NCBI GenBank assembly: GCA_012799495.1 | Contig: JAAZLD010000392.1 | Location: 1-16,699, forward strand | DNA length: 16,699 bases | Reading direction: 5' to 3' | Source: Desulfitobacterium sp. | GTDB lineage: Bacteria > Bacillota > Desulfitobacteriia > Desulfitobacteriales > Desulfitobacteriaceae | Shown: piece after piece, positions 5,945 to 12,958 of the stretch | Position numbering within the stretch: position 1 is the stretch's first letter | Layout of the letters: the number at the start of each line of letters is the position of its first letter | Program-made: the position numbers and the translations under genes | Notes under the pieces: generated by a model | Databases searched by the model: none | Told to the model about the DNA's origin: nothing | The model's input: the letters and a program-made list of their open reading frames with translations, nothing else

Positions 5945-8804
5945 AATATTGAATGTCTATTTCTTCCTCAATTTTGCCTTTTGATTTACGCTGTAGCTCT
6001 TGTTCAAATTCAAGTTCTAATCGTTCTATTTCTCGCTCTAATTCTTCCTCTCTTACTTGCTGGGATTCTAACATCTCACTATAGATATTTACTATTTGCT
6101 CTTCTAGTTGTTGGATCATTTCTTTTAATTGAGCAATTTGGTTAAGGAGCATTTGAAGGTTGGCCTCACCGTTAACCGGATCTTTTACTTCGAAGTCTGA
6201 GAGACTATTTAAATCCAGTGGTTTGAGGTCAGGAGAAAAATCAAACTCTACCTTGAATAGTTCATATAGGGCTTCTTCCAAAGTATTAGTCATAACAATT
6301 TTATTCTCATAAGCCACTAGAATTTTTCTTAATTCGGGGATACTTCCATCTTTTAAGGATTGAAGGTAAATAGGTTCTATAAAAAGGAAGTTACCAGCTA
6401 GAGGTAGGATTCGCAGATTTCCACGGATTACCCTTGAACCCCTCTCTTCCCATATAGCTAGCTGATCTGAAATTGTGGAATCTTGATCAATACGGAGTTC
6501 AATTTGCCAAGGGCTTTTAACCTGAGTATTTTTAGGCAAGATATAGAGATTTAATTCCCCATAGTGATCCCCATCCATCCGTCCAACTAACCAGGCTCTC
6601 ATATTACTAGGAGGGTTAGCTCCACTGGAGGAGGGGGTAAAAGGAATTAGAAGAACAAATTCGGGCTCTTCCTGTCCAGGTAGTCGCATTAAGGTATAGA
6701 AGGGTTCCAGATTTTGGGCCTCATTATTAAGAACCTTTTGAGCAATTTCCCAAGAGTCCTCTTTATTATAAAAAACTCCCGGATCCGTCATATGAAACGT
6801 CTTTAATATCTTACTTTGCATAGTAAAGAGACTTTTTGGATAGCGAAGATGGGCCTGGAGATGTACAGACATTTCCTCTAAAGGTTTAAAAACACCCGGG
6901 AAGATCCGTTCATATGTGGATAAGATAGGGTCACCAGAATCTATAGCAAAATAATCTACAGTCCCATCATAAGCATCCACAACCACTTTTACGGAGTTGC
7001 GAATATAATTAAAGTCCCGATTAGGGTACATATTTGAATAGGGTAAGGTGCCTGAGGTTGTATAGCCATCTATGATCCATTTTAAACGTCCTTGATCAAG
7101 AACAACATAAGGCTCATCATATTGAAGAAATGGAACTAACTTTTCTACACGTTCCAAAATATTTCGATATAGGAGAATACGACTTTGAGAGTGGATCTCC
7201 TTTGCTAGATATAAGCGGGGAGTGCCTTGTTGAATAGTTAACATCAAACGATTAAAGGGGGTAAGGGAGATTCCTGTTTTCCCATTATAACTATACCCTA
7301 CAGATTTGCTTCCCATAGGGTAGTCAAATTCCCGCAAATCTGTATTCACAATTACCCAATCATTCGTTAACTTACCAAAATAAATTCGAGGCTGGAGTAG
7401 TTGAAATTCCTCATAGTTTGACGTTATAGGTACGTCTTTCATAATAAAAGGTGGTAGTCCATCTGAAGTAGGAAGATGGGCAAAAGATGCAACGACACCA
7501 AAACCGTGGGTATATTTAAAACGCGTATTAACAAAGGTTTTAGCGGAACTTTCTAAAGCATTAACGTTCAATTCCCGAGGGGTAAGATTTATCAAATGTT
7601 TTTTACCATTGATCTCGTAGCGATCTAAATAAATATCCTCAAATTTATAATATTGTCCTAAGCTTTGCCTCTGACCATATACTTGAAGGAGAGGGCTCGG
7701 ATCTTGGATAGGTATTTTGGCAAGGGTTTCTTGTTCCTCGATTAGTAATTCAGCAGCTAGAGGTGTATCACCAGGATAATCTTCCACATGGACTTTATCT
7801 AGACCATAGGCAAAGCGAGTAAAGTGGATTTGGTTTTCCAAGTAGGGTGTTTCTAACTCTAACTCATTTGGTATAACAATTAAAGATTGAAGGAGAGCAG
7901 GCCATATATATAAGAACACTGTACTACTAAGAAAGATCAAGAGAAGAGGGATTGTGAGAAGTCGGACATTTTTCTTAAGAAAAGATAGAATAGCCCCCAA
8001 AAAACCTCCTAGACATAAAATGCTCAATAACTTTAGAAATGGTAAGGCACCATGAATATCCCCATATCCTGCTCCTAGGACAAGACCTTTTTGGGAATAG
8101 AGGAGTTGGTAGGTCTCCAAGTAGTAGCCAAGGCTTCTTAACAAGAATAAAAAGGCTACCAAAAGAGATAGATGGCGTAAAGCTGAGGAGTTGATCTCTA
8201 TAGCGTTTTTCCGCCAAAAACATAAAGAATGAATACGAATGAATCCAGTAAAAAAGTAGACTACTGCGATGAGAATTGTTAGCAAGATCATAGGGCCAAA
8301 AAAGGTATTGAAAAGTGTTTGAAAAAGAGGTAATTGAAAGACATAGAAACTTAGATCCTTTTGGAAAATTGGATCGACGATGCCAAAGGATGTAGGGTTA
8401 AAGAAATTTAGGACTTCTAACCAGCCTGAAAAGCCTGTAATCAAACTTATAGCAAAACTAGCCAAGGCAGAAAAAAGGACGATATAAATAGAAATATTCC
8501 TTTGGCTTAGTTGATAAAGAGGTCGATCAAGATCATGGACTAATCTTAAGCGTTTACGTAATCTCTCATTCACAAAATTAAGTATGGCGTGACGAATGGA
8601 AAATAGAAAAGCGGCGATGAAAATAAATAATATGGAACCATTTACTAATTGCATTATAATTTTGCTGATAAAAGGTTTCCAAAAAAGTATTTCATATCCT
8701 AGATCAGAATACCAGAGCCAATCCATATAAAGAGTACTTATGCCATAAATTGCTAGTCCTAATAATAAAATACCTACTATCACAAATAGCCAAGTTTTTT
8801 TCAA
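5943..8804 (-). CDS. UPF0182 family large membrane protein
   Basis: A 953-residue protein of the UPF0182 (COG1615) family, whose function is unknown. About seven hydrophobic segments fill residues 1-310, followed by a large, probably external domain (about 320-850). Family signatures seen are DPIFQKDLSFYVFQLPLF in the membrane part, YPNRDFNYIRNSVKVVVDAY, and YERIFPGVFKPLEEM with the RYPKSLFTMQ that follows. The last 70 residues are Glu/Gln/Leu rich with heptad-like spacing and probably form a coiled coil. The start is TTG (plus coordinates 8802-8804), 8 bases after a strong AAAGGAGG site. The gene is alone on its strand, apart from a doubtful small reading frame just upstream. Nothing in the neighbourhood points to a function. 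Confidence 0.93.
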   Translation of the reverse strand: MKKTWLFVIVGILLLGLAIYGISTLYMDWLWYSDLGYEILFWKPFISKIIMQLVNGSILFIFIAAFLFSIRHAILNFVNERLRKRLRLVHDLDRPLYQLSQRNISIYIVLFSALASFAISLITGFSGWLEVLNFFNPTSFGIVDPIFQKDLSFYVFQLPLFQTLFNTFFGPMILLTILIAVVYFFTGFIRIHSLCFWRKNAIEINSSALRHLSLLVAFLFLLRSLGYYLETYQLLYSQKGLVLGAGYGDIHGALPFLKLLSILCLGGFLGAILSFLKKNVRLLTIPLLLIFLSSTVFLYIWPALLQSLIVIPNELELETPYLENQIHFTRFAYGLDKVHVEDYPGDTPLAAELLIEEQETLAKIPIQDPSPLLQVYGQRQSLGQYYKFEDIYLDRYEINGKKHLINLTPRELNVNALESSAKTFVNTRFKYTHGFGVVASFAHLPTSDGLPPFIMKDVPITSNYEEFQLLQPRIYFGKLTNDWVIVNTDLREFDYPMGSKSVGYSYNGKTGISLTPFNRLMLTIQQGTPRLYLAKEIHSQSRILLYRNILERVEKLVPFLQYDEPYVVLDQGRLKWIIDGYTTSGTLPYSNMYPNRDFNYIRNSVKVVVDAYDGTVDYFAIDSGDPILSTYERIFPGVFKPLEEMSVHLQAHLRYPKSLFTMQSKILKTFHMTDPGVFYNKEDSWEIAQKVLNNEAQNLEPFYTLMRLPGQEEPEFVLLIPFTPSSSGANPPSNMRAWLVGRMDGDHYGELNLYILPKNTQVKSPWQIELRIDQDSTISDQLAIWEERGSRVIRGNLRILPLAGNFLFIEPIYLQSLKDGSIPELRKILVAYENKIVMTNTLEEALYELFKVEFDFSPDLKPLDLNSLSDFEVKDPVNGEANLQMLLNQIAQLKEMIQQLEEQIVNIYSEMLESQQVREEELEREIERLELEFEQELQRKSKGKIEEEIDIQY

Positions 8805-8837
8805 TTATTCCACCTCCTTTCTAGGACTTTCTAACTA

Positions 8838-8981
8838 CTAATTTGTGCCTGCTATATATTCTGCCCAATTCCCAGGAAACCCTGCATTAATCCTTGAAAT
8901 TCCAAGTTTAGCTCTAAGGGTTACCTCTATATAAGTGACAATTATTAGAAAACAACAAAAATGATATAGTAATTTTCTCAT
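8838..8981 (-). CDS. doubtful small membrane protein (47 residues)
   Basis: A reading frame on the minus strand begins at ATG 8979-8981 (an upstream ATG at 9023 also exists). It encodes MRKLLYHFCCFLIIVTYIEV, a plausible single membrane segment, then a short tail ending GNWAEYIAGTN. It stops 33 bases before the UPF0182 gene, so it would be in the same transcript. No convincing ribosome binding site precedes either start, and I know no relative. It may be chance. Confidence 0.2.
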   Translation of the reverse strand: MRKLLYHFCCFLIIVTYIEVTLRAKLGISRINAGFPGNWAEYIAGTN

Positions 8982-8998
8982 GTTTAAGCTATAATACT

Positions 8999-9007
8999 TT
9001 TGTCGAA
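8999..9007 (+). promoter_or_regulatory. candidate Spo0A box
   Basis: TTTGTCGAA matches the first nine bases of the Bacillus Spo0A box TTTGTCGAAAA exactly; the last two bases are TT. It lies in the divergent region between the UPF0182 gene and etfB, about 115 bases upstream of the predicted etfB start of transcription. Regulation by Spo0A is inference. Confidence 0.3.
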
Positions 9008-9087
9008 TTGATAGGCATTTCACAAAAAATTCAAAATATGAAGTTACTTTCTAATAAATTATTTGTATATTCAGTCAATTAAACAAC

Positions 9088-9121
9088 TTGTCTTTTTTCT
9101 CTAATTGTACTATGCTGTACA
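9088..9121 (+). promoter_or_regulatory. predicted promoter and operator of the etfBA-fixCX operon
   Basis: TTGTCT (9088-9093) and TATGCT (9111-9116) are separated by exactly 17 bases and would start transcription near 9123, leaving a leader of about 47 bases. A perfect inverted repeat, TGTAC (9106-9110) and GTACA (9117-9121), brackets the -10 hexamer with nothing to spare. A protein bound there would block polymerase, so repression is the simplest reading. I cannot name the regulator. Confidence 0.5.
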
Positions 9122-9169
9122 TGTGAGATTTTGTATATTTTTAATATAAGGGTCAGAGGAGGGAGTTTT

Positions 9170-9991
9170 TTGCATTTCGTAGTCTGTCTAAAACAAGTAC
9201 CGGACTCTTCTGAAGTCCGGATTGACCCCGTAACTAACACTTTGATGCGTGAAGGGGTTCCATCTATTATCAACCCATATGATGCTCATGCACTTGAGGA
9301 AGCTATTCGACTCAAAGAGAAGGTTGGAGGTAAAGTTACCATAGTCACTATGGGACCACCTCAAGCTAAAGAAGCTCTTCGGAAAGCAATGTCTTTCGGT
9401 GCTGATCGAGCCGTCCTCATAAGCGGCCGGGAATTTGCAGGTTCAGATTCTTTGGCTACAGCTTATATTTTAACTCAAGCCATTCTAAAAATTAACGAAA
9501 CAGAACCGGTGGATCTTGTTTTATGCGGTAAGGAAGCCATCGACGGTGATACCGCTCAAACTGGCCCCGGAATTGCAACACGTTTAGGTTTTCCCCAATT
9601 GACTTACGTTATTAAAGTAGTAGAACTGAATGAAGATAGCATAACCGTACATCGGAAACTGGAAACAGGCCGAGAAGTTGTGCAAGCAAAATTACCGGCT
9701 CTTTTAACTGTTGAAAAAGAGCTTAATGAAATTAGGTATGCTTCTTTACCCAATGTTATGAAAGCCGCATCTTATGAACCGGAAATAGTTGATGCTAAGA
9801 CCATCGAATTTGATCCATCTCAAATGGGCTTAAAGGGCTCTCCTACTAGTGTGAGTAAGATCTTTGCGCCTCCAGTACGTTCTGGTGGGGAGAAAGTGGA
9901 TGGTACTAAGGATCCTTCTGGAGCTGCCGCCCAAGTAGTTGAAAAACTATTTCAAGAAAATATAATTATGCAGAAGGGAGGCAGTCGCTAA
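9170..9991 (+). CDS. etfB: electron transfer flavoprotein beta subunit (FixA/EtfB)
   Basis: The 273-residue subunit binds a flavin or AMP at the interface of the EtfAB heterodimer. I place the start at TTG 9170, about 6 bases after the GAGGAGGGAG ribosome binding site; the product then begins MHFVVCLKQVPDSSEVRIDP, as EtfB proteins do. INPYDAHALEEAIRLKE (34-50) and GKEAIDGDTAQTGPGIA (120-136) are conserved. The GDTAQ-type loop resembles that of characterised bifurcating EtfBs, which carry FAD, rather than the AMP-binding loop of mitochondrial ETF. The gene opens a four-gene operon with etfA, fixC and fixX. Expected role (inference from FixABCX/EtfABCX systems): the bifurcating flavin takes a hydride from NADH and splits the electrons towards ferredoxin and quinone. 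Confidence 0.95.
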   Translation: MHFVVCLKQVPDSSEVRIDPVTNTLMREGVPSIINPYDAHALEEAIRLKEKVGGKVTIVTMGPPQAKEALRKAMSFGADRAVLISGREFAGSDSLATAYILTQAILKINETEPVDLVLCGKEAIDGDTAQTGPGIATRLGFPQLTYVIKVVELNEDSITVHRKLETGREVVQAKLPALLTVEKELNEIRYASLPNVMKAASYEPEIVDAKTIEFDPSQMGLKGSPTSVSKIFAPPVRSGGEKVDGTKDPSGAAAQVVEKLFQENIIMQKGGSR

Positions 9992-11277
9992 TGGCAATTA
10001 TCATTGGTCCAGGATGTATTGGGTGTGGGGCATGTGTTGTTGAATGTCCTACTGAGGCTCTTGAGCTAGCTGATGGTGTAGTTGTAGTGGATCCGGAGAA
10101 ATGTACTGAATGTGGAGATTGTATTGAAGTATGCCCTAGTGATGTGCTCTCTTTACCAGCTGGAGCAAAAAAAGAAGAGCCCACTGAAGAGGAAGCTCCT
10201 GCAGAAGAAACTACTAATGCTCCCAAACCTAAAAAGAAAGAAAAAATTGTTCCCGTAGCAGGGGGAGATGTTTGGTCCGGTGTTTGGGTAGTTGCTGAAT
10301 ATAGCCGTGGTGAAGTTGCCCCTGTTTCCTGGGAACTTCTAGGAGAAGGTAAAAAATTGGCCGACGATATTGGGTGTGAATTAGCCTGTGTTATCGTTGG
10401 GCATGATGTAGAGGGTGTTATCCCCGAAGCCTTCGCTTACGGGGCTGAAAAAGTATATGTTGTAGATGACCCTATTCTAAAAGACTTTCGTACTGAGCCC
10501 TATGCAGTAGCAGTAACGGACCTTATTCGTAAATACCAACCTGAAATCCTTTTAATGGGTGCAACAGCAATGGGACGTGATGTATTCCCAGTTATTGCTA
10601 CCAAAATGAAGACAGGTTTAACAGCAGACTGCACTGTTTTAAGTATTGATCCTAAGACAAACCTTTTGCTTCAAACCCGTCCTGCCTTTGGTGGTAATAT
10701 TATGGCCACTATTATGTGTAGGAAAGAGCGCCCACAAATGGCTACAGTTCGTCCCCGGGTTATGGCAATGCCAGAACGGATAGAAGGTAGAACTGGTGAA
10801 ATTGTCAGAGAAGAACTGAATATGACTGAGGATGAAGTTCTAACTAAAGTAATCGAGTTTATTAAAGGTGATGCTAAGAGCATCTTCTTGGATAAAGCTG
10901 AAATTCTCGTAGCTGTAGGTCTTGGTGTAGGCTCAAAAAGGAATTTAGCTCTTTGTGAAGAACTGGCCGAAACAATCGGCGCTACTATCTGCGGAACCCG
11001 TGGTGCTGTTGAAGCAGGATGGATGACTCATGACCGTCAAGTAGGGCAAACAGGAGTAACTGTTCGACCGAAGCTATATATAGCCATTGGTATTTCCGGT
11101 GCTATTCAACACTTGGTGGGAATGGAAACATCTGACTATATTATTGCTATTAATAATGACCCAGAAGCGCCTATCTTCGAAGTTGCTAACTACGGTATAG
11201 TTGGTGACTTAGTAGATGTAGTACCAGCTTTAACTGCTGAATTTAATAAGCGCCTACAGCACGGCGTGGCAAAATAA
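9991..11277 (+). CDS. etfA: electron transfer flavoprotein alpha subunit (FixB/EtfA) with N-terminal 2[4Fe-4S] ferredoxin domain
   Basis: The 428-residue protein fuses a ferredoxin domain to EtfA. Two full [4Fe-4S] motifs are present: Cys9/12/15/19 and Cys38/41/44/48. A charged Pro/Glu/Lys linker (about 60-85) follows, then the EtfA N-terminal domain from about residue 88. The C-terminal FAD-binding domain (from about 302) has GTRGAVEAGW (335-344), VGQTGVTV (351-358), GISGAIQH (367-374) and NNDPEAPIF (388-396). The start codon overlaps the etfB stop by one base (TAATG), so translation is coupled. Ferredoxin-fused EtfA is known from clostridial lactate dehydrogenase and caffeyl-CoA reductase complexes, whereas most FixB proteins I know lack it. 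The clusters could pass the low-potential electron from the bifurcating flavin to free ferredoxin. Confidence 0.95.
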   Translation: MAIIIGPGCIGCGACVVECPTEALELADGVVVVDPEKCTECGDCIEVCPSDVLSLPAGAKKEEPTEEEAPAEETTNAPKPKKKEKIVPVAGGDVWSGVWVVAEYSRGEVAPVSWELLGEGKKLADDIGCELACVIVGHDVEGVIPEAFAYGAEKVYVVDDPILKDFRTEPYAVAVTDLIRKYQPEILLMGATAMGRDVFPVIATKMKTGLTADCTVLSIDPKTNLLLQTRPAFGGNIMATIMCRKERPQMATVRPRVMAMPERIEGRTGEIVREELNMTEDEVLTKVIEFIKGDAKSIFLDKAEILVAVGLGVGSKRNLALCEELAETIGATICGTRGAVEAGWMTHDRQVGQTGVTVRPKLYIAIGISGAIQHLVGMETSDYIIAINNDPEAPIFEVANYGIVGDLVDVVPALTAEFNKRLQHGVAK

Positions 11278-11288
11278 GGAGGGCCAAC

Positions 11289-12581
11289 ATGGAAAATTTT
11301 GATGTAATCGTCGTTGGAGGCGGTCCAGCCGGCCTATCTGCTGCGATTAGTGCTGCAAGGGCTGGCATGAAGGTTTGTGTTGTTGAACGGGGTGATTATC
11401 CCGGCACAAAAAACGTTATGGGTGGGGTTCTTTATACCCAACCTACCAATGAGGTAGTACCTGATTTTTGGAAGGATGCTCCCTTAGAAAGACCTGTTAT
11501 AGAGCAGCGTTATGGAATTATGAGCAAAGATGAGCTCTTTACTGCTGCTTATCGGGATCCTGCCTGGGGACAACCACCATATAATGCTCATACAGTTTTA
11601 CGTGTTAAATTCGATAGATGGTTAGCTGAAGAAGCAGAAAAATTAGGGGTCATGATCGTTCCAGAAACTGTAGTTGACGATCTCCTTTATCATGGTGATG
11701 ATGTTGTAGGTGTGCGCACAACTCGTCCAGATGGAGACTTGGGCGCTAAAGTTGTAATTTTGGCTGAAGGTGCTAACAACTTTGTTGCTGTTAAAGCAGG
11801 TCTAGCAAAACCATTACATCCAGACAGTGTAGCTGTTGTTGCTAAAGAAATTATCGCTTTACCAGCTGAGAAAATTGAAGATCGCTTCTGTCTAGAGCCT
11901 CATGAAGGAGCAACTATTGAGTTGTTTGGTGACTCCACAGATGGCATTCTCGGCACATCTTTTATCTACACTAATAAAGATTCCATCTCAATTGGAGTTG
12001 GAGCAATGGTTGGTGCTATGGGTAGAAAAGGATGGTCCCCTAATGATCTCCTAGAAAATCTCAAAGCAAAACCTTATATTAAGCGTCTTCTCCAAGGTGG
12101 AGAAATCAAAGAATACTTGGCTCACTTGATTCCTGAAGGTGGCTACAATTCAGTTCCTAAACTCTATCGCCAAGGTGTGATGGTAGTGGGAGATGCAGCA
12201 ATGTTCGTTAATGGGTTGACCCGCGAAGGTTCTAACTTAGCTACCACATCTGGCCTGATTGCAGGAAAAGTGGCTGCTGAAGCTATTCAATCAGGTGATA
12301 CCAGCGCTCAAGCTATGAGTGTCTATGAAACTCGCCTCCGTGATTCATTTGTCATTAAAGACCTTTATAAGTTCAGAAATCTTATCGGACTCTTAGAGAA
12401 TAATCCTCACTTATTAGGAGAGTACCCTGAAATGCTTAACCAAGCAGCTCGTATGTACTTTACAATTGACGGTACTCCTAAGACAGAAGTATTTAAGAAT
12501 ATTATGGGTGTCTTCACTAAGAGACGAGGTAAGAGTGGACTTGTAAAAGATATGTTTAAAGCTTGGAGGGCACTGAAATGA
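11289..12581 (+). CDS. fixC: FixC/EtfC, FAD-dependent ETF:quinone oxidoreductase-like flavoprotein
   Basis: The 430-residue flavoprotein belongs to the geranylgeranyl reductase/ETF-QO superfamily. The FAD-binding GGGPAG is at residues 10-15, followed by the ERGDYPGTKN region, and the second FAD motif (GVMVVGDAA) is at 296-304, with NGLTREGSNLA just after. AAGGAGG precedes the ATG by about 6 bases. The stop codon overlaps the fixX start (ATGA). In FixABCX systems FixC receives electrons from EtfAB and, with FixX, passes them to the quinone pool at the membrane face. FixC plus FixX together correspond to one mitochondrial ETF-QO. No membrane helix is evident, so binding to the membrane is probably peripheral. 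Confidence 0.94.
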   Translation: MENFDVIVVGGGPAGLSAAISAARAGMKVCVVERGDYPGTKNVMGGVLYTQPTNEVVPDFWKDAPLERPVIEQRYGIMSKDELFTAAYRDPAWGQPPYNAHTVLRVKFDRWLAEEAEKLGVMIVPETVVDDLLYHGDDVVGVRTTRPDGDLGAKVVILAEGANNFVAVKAGLAKPLHPDSVAVVAKEIIALPAEKIEDRFCLEPHEGATIELFGDSTDGILGTSFIYTNKDSISIGVGAMVGAMGRKGWSPNDLLENLKAKPYIKRLLQGGEIKEYLAHLIPEGGYNSVPKLYRQGVMVVGDAAMFVNGLTREGSNLATTSGLIAGKVAAEAIQSGDTSAQAMSVYETRLRDSFVIKDLYKFRNLIGLLENNPHLLGEYPEMLNQAARMYFTIDGTPKTEVFKNIMGVFTKRRGKSGLVKDMFKAWRALK

Positions 12582-12856
12582 AATTAGATGATAAACTGTA
12601 TTTAGTGCGCTTTAATACAGATACACTTAATCATATAAAGATTAAAAACCCAGATCTTTGTTTAAAGTGCAAAGATAAAGTGTGTACTTTTATTTGCCCC
12701 GCTCATGTTTATGACTGGGATGAAGAAGAAAACCGTATTGCCGTTGGATACGAAGGATGCTTAGAGTGTGGTACTTGCCGTGTTGCATGCACTGATGATA
12801 ATATTTTATGGGAGTACCCACGTGGTGGATTCGGCGTTTCCTGGAAGAATGGTTAA
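12578..12856 (+). CDS. fixX: FixX, ferredoxin-like iron-sulfur protein
   Basis: A 92-residue protein. The start is ATG 12578, after GGAGGG and within the ATGA overlap with the fixC stop. The family pattern is complete: Cys28/31/36/40 with the typical TFICPA, then NYEG-like GYEGCLECGTC with Cys61/64/67/71, and the closing WEYPRGGFGVSW. It therefore has room for two [4Fe-4S] clusters. FixX docks with FixC and relays electrons towards quinone. It is the last gene of the operon and is followed within 10 bases by a strong terminator. Confidence 0.96.
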   Translation: MKLDDKLYLVRFNTDTLNHIKIKNPDLCLKCKDKVCTFICPAHVYDWDEEENRIAVGYEGCLECGTCRVACTDDNILWEYPRGGFGVSWKNG

Positions 12857-12865
12857 TATACTTTG

Positions 12866-12904
12866 AGAAAAGGGTAGTGGTTATCCACTACTCTTTTCTT
12901 TTTT
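12866..12904 (+). terminator. intrinsic terminator of the etfBA-fixCX operon
   Basis: A 15-bp stem, AGAAAAGGGTAGTGG (12866-12880) with CCACTACTCTTTTCT (12885-12899), has one G-U pair and a TTAT loop, followed by a T-run to 12904. The T-run overlaps the first bases of the -35 hexamer of the next promoter. Confidence 0.95.
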
Positions 12905-12931
12905 GACAAGAAATCCTGGACCCATTAGAAT
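12903..12931 (+). promoter_or_regulatory. near-consensus sigma-A promoter of the rhomboid gene
   Basis: TTGACA (12903-12908) is a perfect -35, and TAGAAT (12926-12931) follows after exactly 17 bases. Transcription would start near 12938. A second TATAAT at 12952-12957 has no matching -35. Confidence 0.75.
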
Positions 12932-12958
12932 GGTAATAGTTTTATCCCTCCTATAATA

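Larger units (their letters stand above)
8805..9169. other. 365-base region between divergent genes
   Basis: This separates the UPF0182 gene (minus strand) from etfB (plus strand). It holds a doubtful small minus-strand reading frame (8838-8981), a Spo0A-box-like sequence (8999-9007), and near etfB a predicted promoter with an operator-like palindrome (9088-9121). It is very AT-rich between 8930 and 9100. No structured RNA is obvious. Confidence 0.6.

Noticed and set aside
7975..8223. 82-residue frame in another phase of the UPF0182 gene
   Set aside because: It shares the strand with the UPF0182 gene in a shifted frame and overlaps conserved membrane segments.
9079..9273. 64-residue minus-strand frame over the etfB promoter and start
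   Set aside because: It overlaps the etfB coding start and its promoter, and nothing supports translation.
9966..10226. 86-residue minus-strand reading frame over the etfA ferredoxin domain
   Set aside because: It is the antisense of a clearly conserved coding region, is Ser-rich in the way antisense frames often are, and has no ribosome binding site.
10671..10883. 70-residue minus-strand reading frame inside etfA
   Set aside because: It lies wholly within a well-conserved gene and has no supporting signal.
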